Shown here one piece after another: positions 12,101 to 22,519 of a stretch of 64,000 nt of DNA. The stretch is from Rhyzopertha dominica (Eukaryota > Arthropoda > Insecta > Coleoptera > Bostrichidae), in NCBI GenBank assembly GCA_025024175.1, contig QCXZ01000064.1, positions 23,184,286 to 23,248,285 on the forward strand, given 5' to 3'. The notes below the pieces were generated by a model, which was not told the origin of the DNA, did no database searches, and saw only the letters and a list, made by a program, of their open reading frames with translations. Within the stretch, counting starts at the first letter, position 1. Every line of letters begins with the position of its first letter. Made by a program: the position numbers and the translations under genes.

Positions 12101-14050
12101 TTGGCATGTTATTTCTATAACGTCTCGCTTCCTAAGTGATTTCTTTATTTTCTTTAAAAGCTTGTTTGAACTGTTTGATTCAAAAACTTTTTGTAGCTTT
12201 GACAAATATTGCTGAAGTACTGGAAACGTCAGAATAGGATTCTTGGCAGTGACAGTGTTTCTCCATCTAGTATCAATTTCAATTAGGCTTTTTAGAACAC
12301 GTGACTTTTGAGCGACTGCCAGGGGGCAAATTTCAAAACGATGCAACTTCTAGCGCGCTGTCATAGAAACCCCATTACTTAATGCCAATGTCAGTCTCTA
12401 GAGCTGGGATATTCGATTCAATTAAAATCGTTCAATCAATCGCGTAGATTCGGATCATTCAAGTCGTTCAAAAATCATTACTGAGAACGCGTTACTGAGT
12501 TGTTTAGACCTGCTTAAAGACATATGGATCGTGAATTGAAAGTGACAGCGGTGTCTCCTGTCTTGCCACAGCATATAAATATGCTCTCATGCTGTGTTCT
12601 CGTCGTGTGCTGTCGTCAACCGTTAACCATGTACGACGCACGAACGACGCTGATTCATTAGCTGTGAGCCAAATCAAGGCATGAGTCATTCAATTTGAAC
12701 GACTTGTTCATGAAGGACCCAACTCTATCAGCCACGAGTCCGTTTCCAGGGTTTCGCAGGCGCGTCCCATGCGTGCGCTTTTTGCCCCCTGGACGCCATA
12801 TTGGATGACGTAATCTTAAAAAGCCTAATTCGAATTAATTTAAACTGCATCTATCCAAATCGTTTTAGTTAGCTTCGATCCAAATCGACTTGCAACTATT
12901 CGAATCGTTGCGAATCGATTCGCACCGAATCATTACGAATACATTCGCATCGAATCGATTAATCGGGTAAAATCGACTCGCATCGAATCGATTAATCAGA
13001 TAAAATCGATACTGACGATGAATCGATTTTCTATCGCGCAGCCCTATTGCGAAATACACTTGCCTATAAATCTTACTCCCAGGTACGAGGAGAGGCAGCT
13101 GTCCCCCCCTCCCTTGCCCCTCTTCGTTCATCCATGACTCCATGAGTATGGTGGCATTTTGAAGGCTCTGCTGATTACGAATTGATTTCTGATGGTCGTG
13201 TTGTAAATACTTTGCTTTATTGTAAGCAGTTGGAGCGAGTATATAAAATTTTAGTACAAAGTTAACCAGGTTTGATTAATCTAAAACGAGCAATTCTGTA
13301 ATAGGACAACGTACTGACAGTGCGATCAAAAGATCCAGGAACTGGGAAGAATTGAATTTTACAACACCTACCACATTTTACAGACATTGCGCCATCGGAT
13401 TATTACCTTTTTGCATCGATGGCACGTTACGTTAACAAGACTTTACAAATGCAAAAGCTTCTAAACTTTCAAATGATTCGCAGAGGGACCTGTAGAAAGA
13501 TGGGTTAGGAATATTGAACACGGTGGTCTACATTTCGAGGAGTAACATTTTGTTGCAAATTGTGATAATGTATCAAAGTTTGAGAGATCCCGTATATGTT
13601 GCTCTCCTCCCGCCTCCCCCCAGTTGAAAAGAACTTACCAATAATCCCTACATTCTTGGCTGCAGTTACATAGTCTGCATGGGCGAGAACTGACCAGTCT
13701 ACCTGTATTACGTTGCAATCACTTTTGTTTAACAGAGCATCGGTCAGTGNAAAATACCAAGGAGTTGCTCTCATATCTATGTATCCGTGTACCAGAAAAA
13801 TGACTGGATTGGTGGCGTTTATAGCTTTCAAAATGTTTGCGTTACCCATCACATACTTGTGGTGATGGTTAGACAAGAAGAATTGAGCTGGTTGAATATT
13901 TAAGTTAGAACGCTTCAACTGAATATCGCCACTTTTCTCAGCTGCAATAGAAGACCTTTGTCGTTAATTAATCCAAGGCGTTAACACATAAATACCTGAA
14001 TCCACCATTAGTGGTACGGACAATACTAAAATGAAGATAAAAGCTTTCAT
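3159..14050 (-). CDS. Lipase A: secreted pancreatic-type lipase, catalytic Asp replaced by Glu
   Basis: Minus-strand gene read as complement(join(3159..3343, 5542..5892, 13639..13941, 13996..14050)). It gives 297 residues and every junction is GT-AG and in phase 1. Residues 1-18 are a hydrophobic signal peptide. The fold is the alpha/beta-hydrolase of the pancreatic lipase / phospholipase A1 family: oxyanion region VHGY (69-72), nucleophile elbow GHSLG with Ser147, HTDGG (204-208), and the final-exon CSH motif with His241. There is no C-terminal PLAT domain, as is usual for insect members. The acid position reads ITGIEVAGP, with Glu175 where the family has Asp (GLDPAGP, as in lipase B). I confirmed the GAG codon. 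Relatives hydrolyse triacylglycerols or phospholipids outside the cell, but the substrate here is unknown. Intron 2 is 7.7 kb and full of repeats. One N falls in codon 83. Canonical AATAAA is not evident just downstream. A catalytically weak or inactive paralog is possible. Confidence 0.85.
3344..5541 (-). other. Lipase A intron 3, nothing recognised
   Basis: The intron has donor GTAAGAG after 5542 and acceptor TGTAG before 3343. It is AT-rich non-coding DNA. Short open frames near 3344-3695 have no family resemblance. Confidence 0.6.
5893..7001 (-). other. Lipase A intron 2, part without identified elements
   Basis: AT-rich intronic DNA with several N positions around 6716-6801. No gene or repeat family recognised. 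Confidence 0.5.
7002..8618. mobile_element. Foldback element with one forward and two inverted arms
   Basis: It begins gtacagggtgagccaataag and ends with an imperfect inverse of that (ttatttgctcactccgtac). The left arm runs to about 7640. An inverted arm follows to about 8070. A second inverted arm covers about 8071-8618 and restarts with aagattgtttggactaaaat. Each arm carries the same landmarks: the ggcggg(t) tract, the cgcaagagggcgt-type tract, and the phrase about gcgctgtgg. It is non-coding, and a PLE fragment interrupts the left arm. It sits in intron 2 of lipase A. Confidence 0.75.
7197..7310 (+). mobile_element. PLE terminal fragment inserted in the foldback arm
   Basis: The sequence from gtgtaatcgaaacgtcagac through the segment ending near cctcgta matches the outer ends of the PLE palindrome at 32690-33540. 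It interrupts the foldback arm, because the two other arms run directly from the equivalent of tctgcag to the equivalent of aacattttaag. Confidence 0.75.
8619..9902 (-). other. Lipase A intron 2, no identified features
   Basis: AT-rich intronic sequence. Two overlapping open frames near 9472-9784 have no recognisable domain. Confidence 0.5.
9903..9974 (-). tRNA. tRNA-Thr(AGT)-like sequence, probably a pseudogene or tRNA-derived repeat
   Basis: On the minus strand an A box (TGGTGCACTGG) and a B box (GGGTTCAAGACC) are spaced as in a tRNA. A four-base D stem (GTGC/GCAC), an anticodon arm with loop CTAGTAA (anticodon AGT) and a five-base T stem (CTGGG/CCTAG) can be folded. The first seven bases do not pair with the last seven, so the acceptor stem is missing. 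It lies inside a lipase A intron. I favour a decayed tRNA or SINE head over a working gene. Confidence 0.45.
9975..12089 (-). other. Lipase A intron 2, AT-rich, one transposon-end-like G tract
   Basis: No gene is supported. Near 10471-10520 a cactggcggactaag sequence followed by a run of nine G and a gggcggtccgcccc stretch resembles the end of an insect DNA transposon, but I did not find its partner end. The stretch 11200-11640 is anonymous. Confidence 0.45.
12090..12281 (+). mobile_element. Degenerate PLE 3'-end fragment
   Basis: The stretch follows, with many changes, the same order seen in the right arm at 33340-33540: a caggttggca block, an acgtctcgc block, a gtgatttctttatttt-type block, then ggaaacgtcag and gacagtgttt. 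It is cut off by the inverted-repeat element that starts at 12282. Confidence 0.6.
12282..12829. mobile_element. Inverted-repeat element (MITE), attaggctttttaga family, short copy
   Basis: The ends are attaggctttttag and its near inverse, cttaaaaagcctaat. The inner sequence matches, in opposite orientation, the element at 34010-35080. Shared blocks include a ccccctgg tract next to each end and the tgagtcattcaatttgaacg block. It is about 548 bp, non-coding, in lipase A intron 2. Confidence 0.75.
12850..13040. repeat. Degenerate repeats of an aatcgatt / gaatcgatt motif
   Basis: About ten imperfect occurrences of short units such as gcatcgaatcgattaatc and caaatcg lie within 190 bases. It is low-complexity DNA inside lipase A intron 2. 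Confidence 0.7.
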
Positions 14051-14113
14051 CTTCAACTTGCCGACTATTAACGGTGCAGAACAAAACTAGCAATAGAATT
14101 AAATCGTACGTAG

Positions 14114-14121
14114 CTATATAA
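14114..14121 (-). promoter_or_regulatory. Candidate TATA box for lipase A
   Basis: The minus strand reads TTATATAG about 65-70 bases upstream of the lipase A ATG. This leaves room for a start site some 30 bases downstream and a short leader. Position and motif only. Confidence 0.45.
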
Positions 14122-14122
14122 G

Positions 14123-15405
14123 CCAGCTAAGTTTTTAGTGAAGGGATATCAGTAATTTGGCAATTTCCATAAAACCAAGGCTAATAATCTGTTGGCAAAA
14201 ATGTTGGCCATATAATTTGCATTTATTCCATTTATAGTTTAGCTGGTGCAGTAAATAATAATCGATTTTGCAAATTGTAGCATGTTGTTAGTAACGCACG
14301 TGCGCTTTGCAATAGATTTTTTGTAATTTTTTAGGGAAGTGGTTTGATCAGCTTTCATTTGCTGATGACGTAGTTAATCCCTAAGTAGCTCTAGTTTTTC
14401 AAACCTGTACATCTGCTAATTTTTGCAGATATTTCCCTTTCAACGAAATATAGCTTCAAAAAATAATTATTTGATTAACTTTGCAAGACGCAAACTTTTT
14501 TACTTTAAGAAGTCAAAAAATTTTACCCTATTTTGCTATTTGCAGGTAATCAGTAGATGAAGTTTTGTTGTAATACTGTGTTCTAAATGATAAATTTTTT
14601 GTAAACACAGGGACCACAGTATAAACGTATCCTGGGTTTGAATAAACATCCCAACAACACCAAAGTTGCAGATAACATGACAACACTCTGTCGGGACATT
14701 CAAATTTCAAATTTTCCGCCCACGTGAGCAGTACTTCGCAATAAATTGTTTACTAAAGATCTTCGCTATTTAAAAGCACCTATTTTTAAGGATGATAAGC
14801 ACAAAAGTACAATAANTGATAAGCGCCTTGAAAATTCACTGAATGATGCAATTCTTTTATCGAACGAAATATCGAAGCAATAGTATTCCAAAAACTTTAT
14901 GTTGCTTTTTTGTTTTTTAATTTTATTATAAAACATTTACAACTTAACATATTTTAAATTTCTTTTAAATTAACATAGCTAAATTGCATATTGTATTTGT
15001 TTTGTTTATTTGCTATAGGCTATGAGCGCATACCGCTTTGCAGCGCCTCGTAGCGGGCAACTCACATTTCTGGTGGGTAATCCTAACCTACAGCCTTGGC
15101 AAAAGGCGGTTTAATCACAGCAATGACTACAGTGAGTTACAAAACATAAAATTTGATCATCGTAGGTACTGACGAGACCTATAAGAATACTAAACAGCAA
15201 TATTGGTAATTATACAGTACCTTCGTCAAATAAAGTTAAATTTTTCACACTCCTAGAACACAGTCTTCCAGAACACGAATATCCGTTTTTTTGCGGTCGC
15301 ATCTTATTTTCGAAATGTAAGGGTTTAAGTCTCTAGTGTTTTAATTTCTAATTATTTTATACACACTGTGTTTCTCCCTGTAGGTACTGCATAGTGTCGT
15401 GCTAA
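14123..15405. other. Spacer between divergent lipases, nothing recognised
   Basis: AT-rich non-coding DNA between the lipase A promoter region and the basic open frame at 15406. No domain or repeat family identified. Confidence 0.5.
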
Positions 15406-15678
15406 GCGAGTGTTTTCAAACCACGCAAAAAGAAACGGCCTAAACGCCGCAAAAATCGCTGGATAAACACCAAAATTTGTTTGAAACCACACTCGCGAGT
15501 CGCGTCACCACACCGCAGGCGGAACAACACGGTGCATCGTAAAGCAAGTGCACGTATAAAAACTCATTTTTCAAAAACCACACGCAACCGCAGGAAATTC
15601 ATTTCAGATTCATCTTCAGAAGGCAGTGTTTTAGTCGTGTGCAAAACTCGGAGTTGGTCCGGTATACTGCACAGTTAG
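15406..15678 (+). other. Open frame encoding a very basic 90-residue stretch
   Basis: The frame is open from just after a TAA at 15403 to a TAG at 15676. About 28 of 90 residues are Lys or Arg, starting FKPRKKKRPKRRKNRW, with a later SDSSSEG acidic/serine patch. A pyrimidine-rich tract ending in ctgtag sits at about 15371-15383, so the frame could be an internal or terminal exon. There is no convincing ATG before residue 28 (15481) and no partner exon found. I do not recognise the family. It may be a chance frame or part of a transposon. Confidence 0.2.
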
Positions 15679-18024
15679 CGCAATATTAAGTAAAATGCCA
15701 TACCTACCTACTCATTTTTTCTGTGGATGCTACTAATCCAAAATTTGCGACGTTCTTCTTGACGAGGTTTGGATGGAAAGCAGTAAAATTTAACCAATTT
15801 GTCTGTGTTTGCATGTGTTTACTGTTAGAGTCCACAACACAGCAATTTTGTTTACTTACACGCAAAGAGAATACATATTTTTCAGGCATGTTGATTACTA
15901 TATATCAAAGGATATATCTACTGGTGTAATTCTTTGATCACTAGACACCACCATACACCATACACCATACACCATACAGCTGAGAGCAACTGACAGCTAA
16001 TGTTAATTGTTCACCCTACAGTAAACAGTAGTTTACTCACCAAAAATGCCAAGTTTCACGGATGGTGGCGCCACTCGAAGATTTGCTCAGCACTTATAGT
16101 TGTCAAAATGTATTCCATGTGTGGCTCGATACAGCTCGTTTTTGTTTAACGTGGCTCGCAGCAGCCGAAAGGTTTAAAGNACCGAACTCTATAAAATATT
16201 GGAACATCGGAAGCCTCTCAAATCTGTTTCCAATTGAAATCTGCACAGTTTCTTGAGGCGTTTGCGCTTTCCATTATTTGAGAACAGTCAATGTCATTTG
16301 CGATGCCAGGTGTTCAGTTATCAAGCTGTGTTTTTCTAGGTTAAGTTGCATTGTTTGCATTTTTACCCCTTAACTGTAGCGTCAGCTGTTCGCGTCGTTG
16401 CTTGATATGACATTTTGACATTGACAGAGTGACATGAACACCAAAATATCTGACACTTCACATTCTGCTGCGCATACCTATGAAGAAATAAGAATTGTTC
16501 TAAAGGGAACATTTATTTTAATGCCACATGCTCATTCTCTGATGTTCAATATTTTATAGAATTCGGTGGTTTAAAGTCTACAATCCTCAAGTTTGCCGTT
16601 CGAAAGAAAGTTGTTGAGCGCTATACACAAAAATTTTCAAATTAAGAAATTAAATTCGTATATATGTTGTGTTTTCAGGCTGATAAGCCGCGGTTCATTG
16701 GAACTTCTTTTTCCTTACGTTTCATTCTCATCTGCAGAGAACACCGTATCTGAACAGTGCCTTCGTAGACTGGGCTAACAGTAATAACGGAAAGGTACGA
16801 ACCACTAATCTCATGTGTACCTACTAGCTAGAAAAGGTCCTATGCGAGTTGGGTCCCACTAGTTCCTCCCAATAAAGCAATTACAGGGGTTTATCACTGA
16901 GGATATTATATTTCTCAAAATCTCCTCTTTTTGATATTTTGTCATTCATTGGTTATAAGTTTACAATTTAGCCGCCCATTTATACAATGTGCAATACTTG
17001 GGCTAAGACAAATGATCAAAGCAATTTCCAGTTTCAGTTGTGAAGTGACTAAAAAAGGTAAAGAACTTATTGCTATAAATAAGTTCAAATTCGACTTTCA
17101 CGAATTTGTAAACGAGGGGCCGTAAAAAGATGTGTGCACAAATAAAAAAACTAAAAAACTGCGTACAAGACATTTATTAAGAAATATAGTAAGTTCTACT
17201 GAGTTGTTTTTAGATAAGTCTAAATCTTGTTCTTTCAGTTTTCAATGCTGTAAGATATCAAATCGGTGTAGATAAACAATACATACCTATTGTTTTACTC
17301 GCGACTGTTTTCACAAAAAGAAAGTTCATGTTTTGAAAATTATTTTTAAATTACGAACTAAACAACTAACAATTGTCAAACATGCTTACGTGATATTCAG
17401 TAAACAATAAAGAAAAGCATGAATTCGCATTATTCTTTATGCCTAAACATAAGTAAATATGAAATATTATGCAGGGTGTTTGAGCTAAAAGTTAATTTAA
17501 AGTTTCTTGGCTTATTTAAAGGGGGTGTTCATATAAAGAGTTAAAAGTCTTGAAAATGAATGAGATGGGAGTTCTCAGTTGTTTTCTAAAAAAATTTAAT
17601 AAATCTAAACGAATTTTGGCACAATAGTAACACTCACCAACTATCTTTCGCCTGCATATTCATATAGTTTTAAGTGAAGAACACTACTCCTTTACTTTTG
17701 GCAGAATTATTTTGGGGTTTAAAAGAATATTTTTGGANAGTAGCCTGTTTCATTTTAAACGCTGTTTCTTTCTTATTATTTGTTCGTATCTCGCTAAAAT
17801 TGAAATAATTGTATTTCTACATGTTTTACTGCTATTAAGTATATAAGTTATTCAATATACCTATACTTATATGTATATGCTTCAACGATGTTTATGTGGA
17901 ATACTAAGAAATTCTAAGAAAATATTTTTTATAACACTACGGCTTACTGGGACCCAACTCGCATTGCAGATTAGTATACCTGGATCGGCCGGGACCCAAT
18001 TCACCTACTCCATTAATAACATTA
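15679..18024. other. Spacer DNA, nothing supported
   Basis: AT-rich DNA with a short 9-bp tandem (about three units of catacacca) at 15950-15978. Several 60-130 residue open frames show no domain. Confidence 0.5.
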
Positions 18025-18790
18025 GGTTTGTTCGCGGATGCAATTCCGAACCAATTCAGGGACTATACGCATGCGCAGTTCAAGCAGATGCGTTCGCGGT
18101 AAAAAAAAGTTCTGGATTTTTAGTAACAGTTCTGTGTTCGCGGATCACGTTGGATGTGTTCATTATTCGTTCAGAATTAATTATAGTAGTCCTGGAATTT
18201 TCGTTAGAATTAAAAATTCGGTTCTGCCGCACATGCGCATTATCAACTGTTCTGGCAAATTTTCGCGAAAACTAACCTCTAGTTTTTTGTAAAGTGAATT
18301 TTTGAGTTTTGTTAATTAATTATTACTCAATGCACTATGTCGGACATGGATCAGTTATCGTCTAGTGATGAGGACATGGAAGAAATGTTAAAACTTGTGG
18401 AAGTTCCCAAAAGTATAGCCTATTTTGAAGAAGTGTTGCCACAATTTAGTGGAGAACAATACGTGCGGCATTTTCGATTAAGGCGAGAAATGACGGAGGA
18501 GTTATCAGACCGATTTGCTGATTGTGAATATTATAAATGACAGGAAGGAGATTCTGAAAAGGTCACACCACTTAAATATATAACGGTTTTTTGTGGTTTT
18601 CTGCAAGCGACCCAACTTCATATAGGGTTGTTTCCGATAATGTAAGCAAAAGTACCTTATTTAAAATTATACCGTTCGCGGTAAGTAGAAATCCAGAACT
18701 GGTGAATAACTACGCATGCGCATTAAAGCAGTCCTGAACAGGTTCAGAATTAGTTCAGAATCGTTCCGTAGAGTGGTCCGCGAACAAATC
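18025..18790 (+). mobile_element. PIF/Harbinger-type DNA transposon, internally decayed
   Basis: The ends are ggtttgttcgcgg and ccgcgaacaaatc, terminal inverted repeats with one mismatch. They are flanked by TTA on the left and TAA on the right, consistent with the family's 3-bp TWA target. The subterminal regions share gcatgcg blocks. The interior carries the N-terminal part of a Harbinger-like transposase. Confidence 0.8.
18337..18700 (+). pseudogene. Harbinger-like transposase N-terminal remnant
   Basis: From 18337 a 67-residue frame begins MSDMDQLSSSDEDMEEML and includes VRHFRLRREMTEELSDRFA, then stops with TGA at 18538. The next sequence, after frame changes, reads DSEKVTPLKYITVF and VVSDNVSKSTLFKII. 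This matches the order of the N-terminal helical region of insect HARBI1-like nucleases. The catalytic DDE part is absent because the element ends at 18790. It is a dead copy; family by recognition only. Confidence 0.65.
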
Positions 18791-19057
18791 TAATATTCAA
18801 TACTTTTTCTTCCAGAAACATTTTAACTGTTTGTCAACTAGCCCAATAATACCACAAAAACTGCCCTGTCTGGCAAAAAGTATACGATTTATTATACTTA
18901 ACATCATTCTCAGGTAAGGTATGCTATTTAAAATTTCAAGTTTTAGTAGATCTTCGTGCCGCCATGTTAATTTAAACATGTTGCGCCTTCTTGCAATGCA
19001 AAGAGGCATCAACTGATGTTATTATAAAAAATGTAGAACATGCAATTCTTTATAGTT

Positions 19058-19465
19058 GGATCACCCAACAGACGGAGTAATAAAGACGCGTGGTCTTCAC
19101 GTGGTTTTCAAACGCAGCTTTTCTATTGGTTCTCCGCAACTGAGGGAGATCTACTTCAACCCCGTTTCACACTAGCCAACCTTACCGATCGACCGAAATT
19201 AAACTAAAATTGCAAAACTATGTTCTTGGGCAATTTAATTGTAAGATATTGCCATACGGCATCTTTGAGTAAACTTTTATGTTGCAAATTCCGAACCTGA
19301 ACGTTCGCTAAGTCCAGAAAAAGTGAGGTTATGTTGCCTCAGAAAAAATAAATGTTAAAATTTGTTGTGCGGTTTAAGTTACACTTTGCGGAAGGGAAGG
19401 GGTTCCGATCACGTGATAGATGTGTGGACTACACGTGATCACTTCATCTGTTGGGTGATCGATCC
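19058..19465. mobile_element. Small inverted-repeat element
   Basis: The left end, ggatcacccaacagacggag, and the right end, read on the other strand as ggatcgatcacccaacagat, are inverse repeats with a 4-bp offset. The homology continues into a cacgtg-containing segment on each side. About 408 bp, non-coding. Confidence 0.55.
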
Positions 19466-21079
19466 TAGTATGGTGTATCTACTTTTTACCCTTGTTTTAC
19501 TCCTTTGTACAATACCATACAGGCAGAGTAATAAGCTGCGTTTTTTTATATTGTACCATCATTAAGCGAGTAAGAATAGTCGGCAAAGCAGTCATTGTTA
19601 AGTGTAAGATTAATGTTTGATTCTTTGGAGTTACTCGTATGAAGTAAAAACTACTCTTTTGTATCAATCTTCTACAATTATATCAAATATATACAGTTTT
19701 CACTAGTTATCCTCGTGATTATATACTTACTTTCTTAAAGACCCTTTTCTTCTTATGCACTCCCTTCTTCTTCATGTTTATGCTTGTAGTATACTGCAAT
19801 CGTACCTATATCAGTCTTATCTTAAATGTCAAAATTTTGCACACTCAGCATCATGAAATTTGTTATGCCGAGCAATTAAACTGATCGTTCTCATTACATT
19901 GTAATTAAAGCCATAGCTATCGGTTTGAATGAAGTATATTGGAAAATGTACCTAAGTGACACATTTTGCATCGATAAGACAAGCATATAAATACCTAGAA
20001 GCGCTTTAACAAATTACAGTTCTGCAAGAATTATTCAAATTGTAAGTGTTCGATAACATTCCAAAATATGGGTTANACGTTATGTTCCACATTTGTTGGA
20101 GGTATGTGTATTNTAGTCTTTTATGGTGTAAAATTAGTTAACCCGTCAACCAGAAAGCTATTAAACTCGTGCAACACTTTTTTTGTTGCGATATAAATTT
20201 ACCGCGCACGAATTGCTTAACAGATGAATCTGAAACATCAGTGGTACGAGTAATTTGCACATATTTAGATCTAGACGGCTGTGAAAAGCGCAACACTGTT
20301 AGGTATAATTTGTCTAAGGAAGTGCAGTTTTTTATTGCTACTACTGTGTACCCATTAATTGGTTTGTTTCAGTAACAATATATTTTTAAATAGAATTCGT
20401 TAAGGATGGCTTTAAATCTTAATTTTGGTGTTTGCTAAAATAATTTCCGTTTGTTTAAACAATACTACCTCGGAATTATCTGCCATTCCCTGTCAAAATA
20501 AGTAATAGCTCTAAATATACTTGTATTCCTTTTTATGGTAAGGTGTATGATAACCCTAAATAGTGCTTGAAAAACGCATCTCGAGCGCGGATACTTTTAT
20601 TTCGTCCTGTGAAAGTACTGAAGTTAAATTGGGATAAACTATTCAACGCAATGTCTTAGTTAATTGCAATATATTANTATATTGGCTAAANGGGAAAAGT
20701 AAGAAAACAGAATAAAGATGTTTATTTATTAAAAAACTGAANCATCACATTTTACCACNCATATCGCGAAGTACTGTCAACAAAATTGAAAAACTGTTTN
20801 AGGAATGAAAAAAATCACTCTTAATATACTGTTATCTGTTAAAGGAAACCCTAACATTCACATCAGCATCAGGCAGCTAGTAACATGCCGTTAGCCGATC
20901 TTCTACAGCAATAATTCTCAAAATTTTCATCCTTACAGACTAAAATTCCCCCAGGAATTGACTGAAGACGATTCTAATATAGTTATTCGGTCACTTTAAA
21001 ATTATTCTTAAGTAAATCAGCAAAATTATCATTATTGATCAAAGGTAAACTCAACGTCCAGAAATTACGAATATTTGGC
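19466..21079. other. Spacer with several N positions, nothing recognised
   Basis: AT-rich. N bases at 20076-20113 and 20677-20800 limit reading. No supported gene. Confidence 0.5.
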
Positions 21080-21500
21080 CATGGATGGTTGGTGATCGAA
21101 TATTAGGACCATATTCTTTAAAGAAAATCCTAATGAAACGTGATGTTTTGAATTCTTCCAAAAGAACTAGTCCAGAATTTGTCTGTTCTGTTTTCTTGTC
21201 CTGTAGAAGACTATGTCCTGAAAAGAAGCATCTGATTTCAACAAGATGGTGCGATCTTCATTTAGCAAAGCCTGTCGTAAATATCCAGATGTAGTATTTT
21301 AGGGCATGTGGATCGGTAAAATAATATTCTTTCAATAACCACCCAGCTCTCTAAACTACTTTTAATGCAAATATTTAAAGAAAAAACGGCAAATGTCGAA
21401 GAGCTGAAAGGACGAATAAGGTATAAACGAATATCCCCTGAAGGAATCAGGACGAATTTCAGTTGTGTCAATGAAAATGCATTACGTTGCGTTTTTACTA
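21080..21500 (+). pseudogene. Mariner/Tc1-like transposase fossil
   Basis: Pieces of the C-terminal catalytic region appear in order but in shifting frames. GDRILGPYSL comes first, then FQQDGA around 21237-21254, then a final part with VEELKGRI and ISPEGIR. This is the expected order of the DDE domain ends in mariner-like transposases paired with a DUF4817-type N terminus. Frameshifts and stops make it a pseudogene. Confidence 0.6.
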
Positions 21501-21576
21501 AAATTATTGGATATTACTTATCGAGAGTAAATGACAAAACTAGTTTTAGATTAATCAAACGCGGCTTATTTTTGTT

Positions 21577-21961
21577 ATACAGGGTTTCTATAAATGGTTC
21601 ATGCAACGCGGGCGCCGCTGATTTCTGAATTCTTTATGCTGCCTTTTTGTAACTGCTGCCAAGCTACAATATGCACGGCGATCGTAAGCGGCGATAGTAC
21701 CGAAGGTTGCAGATCAATGTCATCCCACAGATTCGAAATGTGAGCTTTCTGCAACCTTAAAGTTAATTATCCCATAAAACACTAAAAGATATGTTGAAAA
21801 TACATACTCCCAGGCGTTTTCTCATATTAAAATATATCAAATAATTCAAAAATCGACAGATGACAAGTATGCGTTTCTTTCCTGAGAGGCGGCAAATTGA
21901 TTTAATCGATAATATCCATAAGCGCCCTAGATGCATGAATCATTTATAGAAACCCTGTATA
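21577..21961. mobile_element. MITE, tacagggtttctataaatg family, full copy
   Basis: It starts tacagggtttctataaatg and ends catttatagaaaccctgta, an exact inverse, with TA at the flanks. About 385 bp and non-coding. Relatives lie at 35330-35590 (partial, same orientation) and 58800-59146 (opposite orientation). Confidence 0.8.
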
Positions 21962-22467
21962 TATTGAAATTCTAACTGAAATATTTACGCATCTTCTTGT
22001 TATCAAACACATCAGTAACTTACTTCTTCACTTGCTTTTCTTAGCACAATAGACGTTAACTTACTTTATAACAATGTTGTTTTAATCACGCGCACTGTCT
22101 TTGTTGAATTAAATTACAAGCAAGGTATAAAATTACCATAGTTCCTTATAGGCGTTAACTCTAAACATATACTCTTTATAAGCCGCCTGATCTAATGGTC
22201 TAAGCTTTGCATCAGAGCACCTTGAGTTATCTTTAGAAGATTTGTTTATGTTGTTCCTTGATTATTTCTACAAAATACTTTTCACTGGACGATAATGTTT
22301 GTTACTGTTTTTCTCTTCGTACCAAATTACTTAGCTATTTGCAGACTATGTCAAAGTTAAACACTATTAGTATGTATCAATCGTAACAACATTCGCAAAT
22401 TTCTGCACCAATGTAGGCAATTATATTTTTTGTTGTATTTTGTAATCATCATTAGGTATAGTATGCA

Positions 22468-22476
22468 TATATAAAA
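22468..22476 (+). promoter_or_regulatory. Candidate TATA box for lipase B
   Basis: tatataaaa lies 44 bases upstream of the ATG. About 30 bases downstream is tcactaac, a plausible initiator, which would give a leader of roughly 20 bases. Confidence 0.55.
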
Positions 22477-22519
22477 ATAATTCGTCATTACCATTCTCAC
22501 TAACGTTGTGGTAACTACA

